A stretch of 64,000 nucleotides of DNA. Source: Nitrospira sp. GTDB taxonomy: Bacteria; Nitrospirota; Nitrospiria; Nitrospirales; Nitrospiraceae. The DNA is taken from positions 156,524 to 220,523 of the forward strand of contig VOPR01000015.1 of assembly GCA_009594995.1 (NCBI GenBank), read 5' to 3'. Below the pieces are notes generated by a model, which saw only the letters and a program-made list of their open reading frames with translations, was not told where the DNA came from and did not search any database. Position 1 is the stretch's first letter. Each line of letters opens with the position of its first letter. Made by a program: the position numbers and the translations under genes. This document shows, piece after piece, positions 26,346-35,209 of the stretch.

Positions 26346-27776
26346 ATGCATGGCGCGCTAGACGATACCATCTGTGCCATCGCCACGCCTCCCGGCGAAG
26401 GGGGCATCGGGGTGCTCCGCATCAGCGGGCCCTGCGCGCTTGACGTCGCCTCTCACGTCGTTCGTCTCCGGTCAGGCAAATCGCTTCAAGCGCTTCCTAC
26501 GCACAGGCTGACGTTGGCCGACATCTGTTCGCCTGGTACGGGCACGTCTCCATCGCATAATTTGGAGTCTCCCACACCGACCCTCATCGATGAAGCGCTT
26601 GTGGTGGTGATGAGGAGCCCGCATTCCTTCACTGGAGAAGATGTGGTGGAGGTGCAATGCCACGGAGGTCCGGTGATTCTGGATCAGCTCTGCCGGGGCT
26701 TGATGTCCGCCGGAGCGAGGCTCGCCGAACCGGGTGAATTTACCAAACGTGCCTTTCTCAACGGCCGACTTGATCTCGCGCAGGCCGAGGCCGTGCTCGA
26801 TACCATCCGGGCGAAGACGGCACGGAGCCTGACCATTGCGCAGTCGCAACGGCGAGGCGAACTGTCCCGTGAAGTGGAGGCGATTCGTTCCGAATTGGTG
26901 ATTGCGCTCGCGCACATTGAAGCAGCCCTGGACTTTGCGGAAGAAGACATTTCTTTTGTTCAGCAGGACGCATTGCTGCGGCTCCTCGATGCGACGTTGC
27001 ACAAACTCCAGCGCTTGATTCGCTCCGGCGAGGACGGCCGTATCTGGAGGGAAGGTGCGGCGGTGGCGATCCTGGGGCGTCCGAACGTGGGCAAGTCCAG
27101 TTTGATGAATGCGTTGTTGCGCAGTGATCGTGCTATTGTCACGGCTATTCCCGGCACGACCCGTGACCTGCTCGAGGAACTTGTCAGCATCGACGGCATT
27201 CCGGTGCGATTGGTCGATACGGCAGGCATTCGAACGACAGACGATCCGGTGGAGGTCGAGGGAATCCGCCGGAGCGGACTTGCCTGGGAAGACGCTGATC
27301 TTGCGTTGATTCTATTGGATGCGTCCATGCCCCTCTCGGCCAGCGACCGCGAGCTTCTCTCCAGGCCTGCGGCCACGACTGCCTTGCTGGTTTTCAATAA
27401 ATGCGACCTGCCGTGCCAATTGTCGATGGAAGATCTTGATCGCGCTTGCCCCGGCCATTCTTCCGTGCTTGAGATTTCTGCAACCAAGCAGATTGGCCTG
27501 GATGAACTTCGTGAAGCGATTCGCAGCCGTTTGCTACCGGGACGCCTGGAATCGAACGAAGGGGTGCTCGTGACGAATCTCCGCCACGCCGCAGCATTCG
27601 AACGTGCGTTGCAGGGCGTCGATCAGGCCAGGCAGTCGGTTGAAGCGGGGCGTGCAGGAGAATTGGTCGCGATGGATCTTCGCATCGCCGCCGATGCGTT
27701 AGGCGAAATCACGGGAGTCATTACGACCGACGAAATTCTGGAACGGATTTTCGCTGAGTTTTGTATCGGGAAATGA
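26346..27776 (+). CDS. mnmE: tRNA modification GTPase MnmE
   Basis: A 476-residue GTPase that, with MnmG, installs the (carboxymethyl)aminomethyl group on uridine 34 of certain tRNAs. The N-terminal folate-binding domain begins with [16 protein letters not shown]. The G domain has G-R-P-N-V-G-K-S-S near 244 (G1), P-G-T-T-R-D (G2), D-T-A-G-I-R (G3) and N-K-C-D (G4). The protein ends in the invariant C-I-G-K, whose Cys is needed for activity. It starts 22 bases after yidC, and mnmG follows 14 bases later, so the partners are co-transcribed. Confidence 0.97.
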   Translation: MHGALDDTICAIATPPGEGGIGVLRISGPCALDVASHVVRLRSGKSLQALPTHRLTLADICSPGTGTSPSHNLESPTPTLIDEALVVVMRSPHSFTGEDVVEVQCHGGPVILDQLCRGLMSAGARLAEPGEFTKRAFLNGRLDLAQAEAVLDTIRAKTARSLTIAQSQRRGELSREVEAIRSELVIALAHIEAALDFAEEDISFVQQDALLRLLDATLHKLQRLIRSGEDGRIWREGAAVAILGRPNVGKSSLMNALLRSDRAIVTAIPGTTRDLLEELVSIDGIPVRLVDTAGIRTTDDPVEVEGIRRSGLAWEDADLALILLDASMPLSASDRELLSRPAATTALLVFNKCDLPCQLSMEDLDRACPGHSSVLEISATKQIGLDELREAIRSRLLPGRLESNEGVLVTNLRHAAAFERALQGVDQARQSVEAGRAGELVAMDLRIAADALGEITGVITTDEILERIFAEFCIGK

Positions 27777-27789
27777 AAGGACGTTCGTC

Positions 27790-29670
27790 ATGAGTGAGGC
27801 GTATGGCGTGATCGTGGTGGGGGGAGGGCATGCGGGCTGCGAAGCGGCTCTGGCCGCCGCTCGCATGGGCGCACGCACGCTATTACTTACTATGGATCCT
27901 GCCCGGATTGCGCAGATGTCGTGTAATCCGGCCATCGGCGGAATTGCCAAGGGCCATCTGGTGAAAGAGATCGATGCCTTGGGCGGTGAAATGGGGCGGA
28001 ATACTGATCAGGCGGGTATTCAATTTCGGATGATCAATACAAGCAAGGGGCCTGCCGTCCGGGCGCTGCGCGCGCAGTGCGATAAAAAGGTGTATCGCCA
28101 GGTTATGCAGGATACGCTGCGTGCCCAGCCAGGGCTTCAGATCATGGGCGGGACGGTGGATCGTATTCTCACGCAGGGCGGCGCTGTGACCGGCATCGTT
28201 ACGGATTCAGGGGCGCATATTGAAGCAAAAGCCGTCGTGCTCACCTCCGGCACCTTTTTAAAAGGGCTCATCCATATTGGGCTGAGTCACTTTCCTGCGG
28301 GCCGGGCCGGGGAATCATCTGCCGAGCACCTTTCTGATTGCATGCGTGATTTTGGATTTGAGGTCGGCCGACTGAAAACCGGAACTCCACCCAGGCTGGA
28401 TCGCGATACCATCGACTTTTCCGTCATGGAGCTCCAGCCTGGTGATGATCCACCCCCGCCATTTTCTTATCGGACCAGTCGAATCCCTTTACGACAGGTG
28501 CCATGTCATTTGACGCATACGAACTCGGAAACACATGATATTATTAGTAAAAATATCGATAGATCCCCATTGTTCAGTGGAGTGATTGATTCGGTCGGTC
28601 CGCGGTATTGCCCGTCGATCGAAGACAAAGTCGTCAGATTTGCCGACAAGGATCGGCATCAAATTTTCATCGAGCCTGAGGGGTTGGATACGAACGAATT
28701 TTACCCGAATGGTATTTCGACCAGTTTGCCGGTTGATGTGCAGGCAGCTATGTTGAAGACGATTCCGGGTCTTGAGCAGGCCAGGATAATGAAGCCCGGG
28801 TATGCAGTGGAATACGACTATTTCCCTCCACGCCAGCTCCATAATTCCCTGGAGACGAAGTTGGTCCGAGGGCTCTACCATGCGGGGCAAATCAACGGGA
28901 CATCCGGTTATGAAGAAGCAGGGGCTCAAGGGATTATGGCCGGCATTAACGCGGCCTTGAAGCTGCGAGGGGATGAAGCGCTCGTGCTTGACCGGTCGCA
29001 GGCGTACATTGGCGTATTAATTGATGATTTAATTACGAAAGACGCCAGGGAGCCCTACCGGATGTTCACCTCGCGAGCTGAATATCGCCTGCTGCTTCGC
29101 CATGACAATGCAGATCTTCGCCTCATGGACATCGGGCATCGAATCGGACTCCTGCCTGATGAAACGTATCAAAAGTTTGAGGCCAAGCGCAGCGCGATTG
29201 AGTGCGAAGTGCAACGACTCAAGGAGACGAGGCCAAAGTTGACGCCAGAGGTGAAGCGCCGGCTTGAAGAGTCAGGCATAGGATCCGTGATTCCCACGCA
29301 GACGCTGGCGGAAATTCTTCGGCGGCAGGACCTGACCTACGAAAAAATTTCATCAGTGTTCGGAGGGGCTGACATCGACGATCCTGAGATCATTGAAGCG
29401 ATTCAGTTAGAAGTGAAATACGAGGGCTATATCAAGCGTCAGCTCCAGCAGATCCAGCGATCGCAGAAGCTGGAGCATCGCAGTATTCCTGCGGCCTTTG
29501 ATTATGACGGTATTTCCGGCTTCTCAAGTGAGGTGAGGGAAAAACTCAAGCGTGTTAGACCGGCTTCCGTTGGGCAGGCCTCGCGAATTTCTGGTGTCAC
29601 GCCTGCCGCAATTTCTCTCTTGTTGGTAGCAATCGAGCGCTACCGCAGGCAGCCGGCTGTTGGTGAGTAA
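27790..29670 (+). CDS. mnmG: tRNA uridine-5-carboxymethylaminomethyl modification enzyme MnmG
   Basis: A 626-residue FAD enzyme, partner of MnmE in tRNA wobble-uridine modification. The dinucleotide-binding motif G-G-G-H-A-G-C-E-A lies near residues 12-20. Family signatures include [12 protein letters not shown] near 44, the K-T-G-T-P-P-R region near 198, and [17 protein letters not shown] near 365. The helical C-terminal domain that contacts MnmE is complete. It is followed 84 bases later by the parS-bearing start of rsmG, the standard gidA-gidB order. Confidence 0.97.
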   Translation: MSEAYGVIVVGGGHAGCEAALAAARMGARTLLLTMDPARIAQMSCNPAIGGIAKGHLVKEIDALGGEMGRNTDQAGIQFRMINTSKGPAVRALRAQCDKKVYRQVMQDTLRAQPGLQIMGGTVDRILTQGGAVTGIVTDSGAHIEAKAVVLTSGTFLKGLIHIGLSHFPAGRAGESSAEHLSDCMRDFGFEVGRLKTGTPPRLDRDTIDFSVMELQPGDDPPPPFSYRTSRIPLRQVPCHLTHTNSETHDIISKNIDRSPLFSGVIDSVGPRYCPSIEDKVVRFADKDRHQIFIEPEGLDTNEFYPNGISTSLPVDVQAAMLKTIPGLEQARIMKPGYAVEYDYFPPRQLHNSLETKLVRGLYHAGQINGTSGYEEAGAQGIMAGINAALKLRGDEALVLDRSQAYIGVLIDDLITKDAREPYRMFTSRAEYRLLLRHDNADLRLMDIGHRIGLLPDETYQKFEAKRSAIECEVQRLKETRPKLTPEVKRRLEESGIGSVIPTQTLAEILRRQDLTYEKISSVFGGADIDDPEIIEAIQLEVKYEGYIKRQLQQIQRSQKLEHRSIPAAFDYDGISGFSSEVREKLKRVRPASVGQASRISGVTPAAISLLLVAIERYRRQPAVGE

Positions 29671-29754
29671 GGCGAATCGGTTTCGCAATGACATTCTTGC
29701 CAAATGGTCTTCTTTCTGAAGAACATTCTTGACCCCCGCAATTGTTTCGCGTAA

Positions 29755-30411
29755 TTGTTCCACGTGGAACACGACGACATTCAGTTCGAAGAATCTCTTC
29801 GAAAATTCGCTGCAGAGCTCGGCATTCCCCTTCCTGACTCGTCTATTTCTCTCTTCCAGCGCTATTTGGACGAGCTTAAAAAATGGAATAAAGCGATCAA
29901 TCTTACGGCCATCGATGATGATCGTGAGATCCTCATTAAGCATTTTGTCGATTCAATTGCTGGCACAAAACTAATTGATAATGTTGGTGAAAAATTCGTT
30001 CTTGATGTCGGGGCCGGGGCCGGTTTTCCAGCCATTCCGCTCAAGTTCGTACGCCCTGATCTGGCAATTGAATTACTCGAACCGAGTGAAAAGAAGGGAT
30101 CATTTCTTCGCTATATGATCGGGTCGCTCAGCTTGCAACAGGTAACGGTGGCAACGGCTAAGTTAGAAGATTACGTCGAGCGGCGAAATGATGGGCGGCT
30201 ATTCGATTACATCGTTGTGCGAGCGTTTAAAGTTGATGGCCTGGGTCTATTGCTCTCGAAGCTGCTCAAGCCGGGAGGAAAAGTGATTCTGTACCGGGCT
30301 GAGAAGGTTCGGCCAGGTTTTGAGCTCGCCAGCCTTGCTTTGATGGAGGAAGTCGAGTATGAGCTTCCATCAGGTTGTGGCCATCGAGTGTTGTCAGTGT
30401 TTTCGAACTGA
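29755..30411 (+). CDS. rsmG: 16S rRNA (guanine527-N7)-methyltransferase RsmG
   Basis: A 218-residue methyltransferase that modifies G527 of 16S rRNA. The SAM-binding motif L-D-V-G-A-G-A-G-F-P near residues 82-91 is intact. The chosen start is a TTG at 29755 that runs into the parS palindrome, so the first residues (M-F-H-V-E-H) are encoded by the parS site itself. A GTG at 29764 is an alternative. No good ribosome-binding site is visible for either. Base composition here is more AT-rich than in the neighbours. It lies between mnmG and parA as in many bacteria. Confidence 0.93.
   Translation: MFHVEHDDIQFEESLRKFAAELGIPLPDSSISLFQRYLDELKKWNKAINLTAIDDDREILIKHFVDSIAGTKLIDNVGEKFVLDVGAGAGFPAIPLKFVRPDLAIELLEPSEKKGSFLRYMIGSLSLQQVTVATAKLEDYVERRNDGRLFDYIVVRAFKVDGLGLLLSKLLKPGGKVILYRAEKVRPGFELASLALMEEVEYELPSGCGHRVLSVFSN
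29756..29771. promoter_or_regulatory. parS: parS centromere site 1
   Basis: The perfect 16-bp palindrome TGTTCCACGTGGAACA matches the conserved parS consensus (TGTTtCACGTGaAACA) with the C/G variant found in many bacteria. It is the loading site for ParB, whose gene lies 1.5 kb away. It overlaps the first codons of rsmG. Confidence 0.92.
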
Positions 30412-30422
30412 GTAAGGTGTGA

Positions 30423-30438
30423 TGTTCCACGTGGAACA
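30423..30438. promoter_or_regulatory. parS: parS centromere site 2
   Basis: A second identical 16-bp parS palindrome lies in the 68-base gap between rsmG and parA, 667 bases from the first. Two exact copies so close to parAB leave little doubt about their role as ParB nucleation sites. Confidence 0.93.
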
Positions 30439-30479
30439 TCGCGGTTGAAGTGAATGTGTTCTAGCGAATTGGGGATTAC

Positions 30480-31256
30480 ATGGCTCGAATCATTGCTGTT
30501 GCAAATCAAAAGGGTGGAGTCGGGAAGACTACCACCTCGGTGAACCTTGCCGCAGCGCTGGCAATCGAGGGTGGATCGGTTCTCCTTGTGGATATTGATC
30601 CGCAAGGGAACGCGACCAGCGGCCTCGGTGTGGATGCCATGTCGCTTGGAAAGACCGTCTATAATGCGTTGATTGTGAAGGAAAGTATTGCCTCGCTCGC
30701 GATGCAGACCGCAGTGAACGGTTTGTCGCTGGTGCCGGCCAACTCGCACCTGGCCGGCGCGGAAGTCGAGCTGGTGAATATGGAGGGGCGTGAGCAGCGC
30801 CTCAAAGAAGCGTTGGCTGAGGTCGCTGATCGGTACGATACCATCTTGCTGGATTGCCCTCCGGCCCTCGGCCTGTTGACCATTAACGCGATGGTCGCGG
30901 CGCATTCCGTGCTGATTCCGGTGCAGTGTGAATATTATGCAATGGAAGGTCTGGGGCGCCTGATGGAGAGCATTCAGCGCCTCCGGCAATCGCTCAATCC
31001 GAATCTGGAAATCGAGGGCATTGTGCTTACGATGTATGATGCGCGCAATTCACTCGCTCGCCAGGTCGTTGAGCAGATTCGTGGACATTTCGGAGAGAGC
31101 GTCTATCAAACAATGATTCCTCGTAACGTGACGTTGGCCGAAGCGCCGAGTTATGGTCGTCCGGCATTGCTGTACAACATGGCATCATCCGGTGCCCAAG
31201 CCTATCTATCCCTAGCCAAGGAGTTTGTGGTCCATGGAGAAAAAAGCCCTCGGTAG
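30480..31256 (+). CDS. parA: chromosome partitioning ATPase ParA (Soj)
   Basis: A 258-residue deviant Walker ATPase that moves ParB-parS complexes on the nucleoid. The deviant Walker A K-G-G-V-G-K-T-T lies at residues 11-18. A-prime motif D-I-D-P-Q-G-N lies near 39-45, and Walker B is L-L-D-C-P-P-A near 123. The short N-terminus lacks a DNA-binding helix-turn-helix, as is usual for chromosomal ParA (Soj). Its end overlaps the parB start by 23 bases. parS sites lie upstream. Confidence 0.96.
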   Translation: MARIIAVANQKGGVGKTTTSVNLAAALAIEGGSVLLVDIDPQGNATSGLGVDAMSLGKTVYNALIVKESIASLAMQTAVNGLSLVPANSHLAGAEVELVNMEGREQRLKEALAEVADRYDTILLDCPPALGLLTINAMVAAHSVLIPVQCEYYAMEGLGRLMESIQRLRQSLNPNLEIEGIVLTMYDARNSLARQVVEQIRGHFGESVYQTMIPRNVTLAEAPSYGRPALLYNMASSGAQAYLSLAKEFVVHGEKSPR

Positions 31257-32085
31257 AGGCCTCGACGCTCTCCTGCCTACTGGTCGAACCACGGCCGACC
31301 CGGAGCGTGGTGATGTTCAGGAATTGCGGCTTGAAGCGATTGTCCCGAACCGCTTTCAGCCCAGGCAGCAGTTCTCGGAAGTCGAGCTGGCCGAACTGAC
31401 AGCTTCGCTCAAGCAGAATGGTCTTTTGCAGCCGATACTGGTGCGCCGCAAGGGTGATGGTATCTACGAATTGATTGCCGGCGAGAGACGCTTGAGGGCT
31501 GCTAAGCTGGCGGGATTTCAGAAGATTCCAGCGCTCGTTCGCAATGTGTCGGATCAGGAGTCTATGGTGCTGGCGCTGGTGGAGAATCTCCAGCGAGATG
31601 ATCTGAACCCGATGGAGACCGCCCGGGCTTACCAGCGCATGCTCAATGAATTCGGTCTTACGCAGGAGGCCATTGCGCAGAAGGTCGCGTGCGAACGGTC
31701 GTCCGTCGCCAATATGTTGAGATTGACGTCGCTGCCGGCTGAGGTGCAGCACATGATCGAATCTGATCAGTTGTCGACGGGGCACGCGAAAGTCATTCTC
31801 GGCCTCATGACGCCTGCTGCCCAAGTGAGCTTGGCGACGCAGATCGTGGAGGGACAACTGTCTGTGCGGGAAGCAGAACGGTTGGTGCAGGGCCATGCGG
31901 AGGCCAAAAAAACGGGAAAGCGTCCGGTGCGGGCTCCGCTACGTTCCGACCTTGAGGAGCGGTTGCAGAAGCGCCTGGGCACCAGGGTGGATGTGCAGAA
32001 GGGCCGTCGTGGAGGCAAGATCATCATTCACTATTTCTCTCCTGAGGAATTGGACGGGGTGGTGGAGCAGTTGCTCAATGGATAG
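31234..32085 (+). CDS. parB: chromosome partitioning protein ParB (Spo0J)
   Basis: A 283-residue CTP-dependent DNA clamp that loads at parS. An N-terminal ParA-activating basic peptide (K-K-A-L-G-R-G-L) is followed by the ParB/Srx domain with the CTP-binding box G-E-R-R-L-R-A at residues 83-89. The central helix-turn-helix (Q-E-A-I-A-Q-K-V near 145) recognises parS, and a C-terminal dimerisation region follows. An ATG nine bases upstream-side (31225 frame) has no better support than 31234. It overlaps parA, so the two are made together. Confidence 0.96.
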   Translation: MEKKALGRGLDALLPTGRTTADPERGDVQELRLEAIVPNRFQPRQQFSEVELAELTASLKQNGLLQPILVRRKGDGIYELIAGERRLRAAKLAGFQKIPALVRNVSDQESMVLALVENLQRDDLNPMETARAYQRMLNEFGLTQEAIAQKVACERSSVANMLRLTSLPAEVQHMIESDQLSTGHAKVILGLMTPAAQVSLATQIVEGQLSVREAERLVQGHAEAKKTGKRPVRAPLRSDLEERLQKRLGTRVDVQKGRRGGKIIIHYFSPEELDGVVEQLLNG

Positions 32086-32125
32086 CCGAAACATTTCAGG
32101 GCAGATTTTTTCCGCCTGACCGGAG

Positions 32126-32131
32126 TAAAAT
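32126..32131 (+). promoter_or_regulatory. possible -10 element upstream of the first bactofilin gene
   Basis: TAAAAT followed by GCGG repeats the TANAATGCGG arrangement of the rpmH and 58-aa gene promoters. No convincing -35 hexamer is found at 16-18 bases. It lies 41 bases after parB and about 105 bases before the bactofilin start. Confidence 0.4.
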
Positions 32132-32235
32132 GCGGTCGGATTTTCTAGTACTCATCACCGACCGCGTCGGCTGATCAGTGAATACACTTCGGTCAGCAGG
32201 CGGGGAGCTTGGTTATTTGTTTGGAGGAATAAGCA

Positions 32236-32718
32236 ATGTGGATTAAGGACAAACCAGAAGGAAAGCGTCAGGCGGGACAAAGCGAGGGAAGTGAAATGGA
32301 AAATTTGGAATCGACGGCACCGCGTGAAGGGAATGAAGAGATCAATGCCTTTGTCGGCAAGGGCGTCAGCTTTAAAGGTGTGATTTCTTACAATGGCACT
32401 GTGCGTATCGACGGTAATCTGGACGGGGAGATTCATACCGAAGGGGTCCTGTTGGTCGGTGAGGATGCGGTCCTGACAGCGAAGATCACGGCCGGCACGG
32501 TGGTATGCAAGGGAAAGATCACCGGCGACATCAGCGCCCGGGAGAAGGTGAAGTTGCGCGCGCCCGCCGTGGTGAACGCCGGTGTGAAGGCGCCGTTGCT
32601 CGCGATGGAAGAAGGCGTGGTGTTCAACGGCACGTTAGAGATGAGCCAGTCGGGCACGCGCGAGCCGCAGGGACAGGGATCCACGCGCGGCCAGGGCGTC
32701 AAGCTTGTTAACGGCTAA
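32236..32718 (+). CDS. bactofilin-family polymer-forming protein (copy 1)
   Basis: A 160-residue protein with the DUF583/bactofilin beta-helix domain between about residues 35 and 135. Short Gly/Val-rich repeats are visible: F-V-G-K-G-V-S-F-K-G-V-I, then I-D-G-N-L-D-G-E-I, and G-D-I-S-A-R-E-K-V. Bactofilins polymerise without nucleotides into filaments that position cell-wall enzymes or chromosome-segregation factors. The N-terminus is charged and flexible, and the C-terminus is Gly/Gln/Ser-rich. GGAGG lies nine bases before the ATG. It sits between parAB and a second bactofilin gene. In Myxococcus, bactofilins work with ParABS, so the context is suggestive. Confidence 0.9.
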   Translation: MWIKDKPEGKRQAGQSEGSEMENLESTAPREGNEEINAFVGKGVSFKGVISYNGTVRIDGNLDGEIHTEGVLLVGEDAVLTAKITAGTVVCKGKITGDISAREKVKLRAPAVVNAGVKAPLLAMEEGVVFNGTLEMSQSGTREPQGQGSTRGQGVKLVNG

Positions 32719-32848
32719 TCCGCTTCGATAACGAATTCGTTGGACAGGATGTGATCTGCCTTGTAGGCAAGAGGCAGGCATGCGACATATTCCATTCGGT
32801 CCGCGCCACGGCCGGTCACAGTCGTGGAGTGTGTGAAGGAGGACGCTC

Positions 32849-33304
32849 ATGTGGGGTGAGACCAAAAAGCAGTCCGTCGCGGAATCTGACAAGTTTACCT
32901 TTCTCGGCAAGGGAACGAGTTTTAAGGGTATTGTTACCTTCGACGGGACGGTCCGCATTGATGGCCGCGTCGAAGGGGAAGTCCACACAGGTGGAGCCGT
33001 GATTGTTGGGGAGAGTGCGGTGATCAAGGGCGTGATTGCTGCCGGGTCTGTTGAGATCAGCGGGCGCGTGAAGGGATCAGTCACTGCGCAGCAGAAGGTT
33101 GAAATTCAAAAGCCCGGAATTCTCATCGGGGACATTCAGAGCCCGGTGATCATGATCGAGGAAGGCGCGCATTTTCACGGCATGAGTAATATGGGCGCTG
33201 AGAAGTGGACGGAAGACGAGTCCTCTGAATTCGGTGCGCCCCAGGATCCCGGCGTGCGCGACCTCGTTGCCCATCGCGGCAAAGTCAAAACCCAAGAGCC
33301 GTAA
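32849..33304 (+). CDS. bactofilin-family polymer-forming protein (copy 2)
   Basis: A 151-residue paralogue of the preceding gene. The bactofilin core covers about residues 14-115, with F-L-G-K-G-T-S-F-K-G-I-V, I-D-G-R-V-E-G-E-V and G-D-I-Q-S-P-V. The tail is acidic rather than Gly-rich, so the two proteins differ mainly in their ends. It starts after a GGAGGA ribosome-binding site, 130 bases beyond copy 1. Pairs of bactofilins that co-assemble are known (BacA/BacB of Caulobacter). Whether these two co-polymerise is inference. Confidence 0.9.
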   Translation: MWGETKKQSVAESDKFTFLGKGTSFKGIVTFDGTVRIDGRVEGEVHTGGAVIVGESAVIKGVIAAGSVEISGRVKGSVTAQQKVEIQKPGILIGDIQSPVIMIEEGAHFHGMSNMGAEKWTEDESSEFGAPQDPGVRDLVAHRGKVKTQEP

Positions 33305-33336
33305 GTGCTCGGCCCATTCTTTCTCCGGTAGCATCT

Positions 33337-34419
33337 ATGTCACGTCAGACCGTACTGCTAGGTATGAGCGGCGGAGTGGACAGCTCCGTCGCGGCCTCGC
33401 TGCTTGTGCAGCAAGGGTATGCTGTCCACGGCGTCACGCTTCAAGTGTGGGAGCATGAGGACGAGCAGGTCGCGGCCTCCAAGCGCTGGGAGGAACGGGG
33501 GTGCTGCAAGATTGGCATCGCCAGATTCGTCGCGCAGCGCCTAGGTATTCCGTACGAAGTCGTCGATCGTCGCGAGGTCTTCCAGCAGGGCGTCATCGAT
33601 GACTTTGTCGCAGGGTATGCGTCCGGCACCACACCCAATCCCTGTGTCCGGTGCAACGAGCGCGTCAAGCTGCGCTCATTGTATGCGTTGGCGCAGGAAC
33701 GCGGGATGGACTATGTGGCGACCGGACACTACGCGCGTGTGCTGCAGGCCGATGGACAATGGTCGCTGCACCGGGCCTTGGACGCGCGCAAGGATCAGAG
33801 CTACTTCCTGTATCGAATTCAGGCGGACTGGCTGCCGCGGCTCTTGTTCCCGGTTGGCGAGATGCAAAAGACTCAGGTGTGGAAGGAGGCAGAGTCCCTC
33901 GGCTTGCCGGTGGAGGAACTCAAGGAGAGCCAGGAAATTTGTTTCGTGAGTCACGGTGACTATCGAACGTTTCTGGAGCAGGAACGTCCGGAACTGAAGC
34001 AGCCAGGTTCCTTTGTGGGCGTGGATGGCGAAGTGCTTGGCCGGCACGAAGGAATTGCCTTTTACACGCCGGGTCAGCGACGCGGCTTGGGCATTGCCGC
34101 CGGTCAGAGATTGTACGTTCAAAAGGTGGTTCCTGAGTCGGGCCAGGTCGTGTTATGCGCGGAAGATCAGCTTGTGCAACCGGATTGCCGGGTGGCTGAC
34201 CTGAGTTTGTTTGATGCGGCGATCAGTCGGCAGCCCGTCGAGGCAGACGTAAAAATTCGTTATGCAACGCCGGCCTCTGCCGCGACCCTCCTTCCATTAA
34301 CTGACGGAGCGGTGCAGATTCGATTTCATCAGCCGCAGCGGGCGCTAAGTCCCGGGCAGTCCGCTGTCTTTTATGCAGGGGACCGCGTACTCGGTGGTGG
34401 CATCATCCAGCGGTCCTAG
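33337..34419 (+). CDS. mnmA: tRNA-specific 2-thiouridylase MnmA
   Basis: A 360-residue enzyme that makes 2-thiouridine at position 34 of tRNAs. The PP-loop ATP motif G-M-S-G-G-V-D-S-S lies at residues 8-16. The catalytic cysteines are in P-N-P-C-V-R-C (first Cys near 105) and E-I-C-F-V-S (near 203). The motif A-T-G-H-Y-A-R is also present. It complements MnmE/MnmG, encoded 4-7 kb upstream, which modify the same nucleotide. The gene lies 32 bases after the second bactofilin gene, probably in the same transcript. Confidence 0.96.
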   Translation: MSRQTVLLGMSGGVDSSVAASLLVQQGYAVHGVTLQVWEHEDEQVAASKRWEERGCCKIGIARFVAQRLGIPYEVVDRREVFQQGVIDDFVAGYASGTTPNPCVRCNERVKLRSLYALAQERGMDYVATGHYARVLQADGQWSLHRALDARKDQSYFLYRIQADWLPRLLFPVGEMQKTQVWKEAESLGLPVEELKESQEICFVSHGDYRTFLEQERPELKQPGSFVGVDGEVLGRHEGIAFYTPGQRRGLGIAAGQRLYVQKVVPESGQVVLCAEDQLVQPDCRVADLSLFDAAISRQPVEADVKIRYATPASAATLLPLTDGAVQIRFHQPQRALSPGQSAVFYAGDRVLGGGIIQRS

Positions 34420-34559
34420 CCCTTGCCTCGTCTAATTTTCTCTCTCCTGTCAGCCATTCAGCGAGAAGGGGGCTCCAGTCCTGTCTCCTCGAGGGTAGTC
34501 TGGAGAATGCTCAGCGAGCGGCAATATGCCGTTCCTGGCTCCGGTCGATGCGATCCTCC

Positions 34560-34589
34560 TTGACAGTACCCGCTTTTGAATGCTAACTT
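34560..34589 (+). promoter_or_regulatory. possible promoter of the F1 ATP synthase operon
   Basis: A perfect -35 TTGACA (34560-34565) is followed after 18 bases by TAACTT (34584-34589), a weak 3/6 -10 match. It lies in the 248-base gap between mnmA and atpH, about 80 bases before the atpH start. I see no clear terminator for mnmA in the gap. Confidence 0.4.
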
Positions 34590-34667
34590 GGCGCGCTTTT
34601 TGTCGTGCCCACCGCACGCAAGCTTCCCGTTTGATCAAAACACGGTTAACCGTAGCGGATAGTAATT

Positions 34668-35207
34668 GTGATTAAGACAGCCGTCGCACGTCGATACGCA
34701 AAAGCTCTGTTCGAACTTCTTGATACTCCAAGCATCGAGCCGGCCCGTTCAGCATTGAATGGCCTGGGAGAGGCCTTCACGCAGTCCGCTGCGTTACGGC
34801 ATGCCGTCGCCTCCCCGGTGTTTCCGGAAGACACCAAGTTAGGTGTGCTGATTGAATTGGCCACTCGACTCGGATGCCCGCCGGTCGGAAAACGATTTCT
34901 CGACCAATTGGTGAAAAAGAATCGAGTCAGTTTCCTGCCCGACATCGCCGAGGCCTTCGCCAAGCTCGTGGATGAATCCAAAGGGACGCAGCAAGTGCTC
35001 GTATCATCCGCGAACGCCTTGCCTGCGGCCGAGCAGGATCGGATCACGACCCGATTGCGCGATCTTTTGAAGCGCGACGTCGATGTCACTTTCCATACAG
35101 AACCTGAACATGTCGCCGGCCTCCACATCCGCCTGGGCAGCACCGTCGTAGATAGCACGGTCCGGGGCCGACTGAGCGCCATGCAGCGTGTGTTGACCAA
35201 GGAGTAG
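34668..35207 (+). CDS. atpH: ATP synthase F1 subunit delta
   Basis: A 179-residue subunit (OSCP homologue) that joins the F1 head to the peripheral stalk. It starts at GTG with the typical [11 protein letters not shown] sequence. The C-terminal part ends with the family motif D-S-T-V-R-G-R-L. Length is normal. It is the first gene of the atpHAGDC block. The stalk gene atpF, usually just upstream, is not here. Only two bases separate it from atpA. Confidence 0.95.
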   Translation: MIKTAVARRYAKALFELLDTPSIEPARSALNGLGEAFTQSAALRHAVASPVFPEDTKLGVLIELATRLGCPPVGKRFLDQLVKKNRVSFLPDIAEAFAKLVDESKGTQQVLVSSANALPAAEQDRITTRLRDLLKRDVDVTFHTEPEHVAGLHIRLGSTVVDSTVRGRLSAMQRVLTKE

Positions 35208-35209
35208 CC

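Noticed and set aside
25290..26351. 353-codon antisense open frame over yidC
   Set aside because: Composition (His, Gln, Asp, Arg) is typical of an antisense shadow; yidC is unambiguous.
34450..34638. 62-codon minus-strand frame between mnmA and atpH
   Set aside because: Arg-rich random-looking protein overlapping the likely atp promoter; no ribosome-binding site seen.
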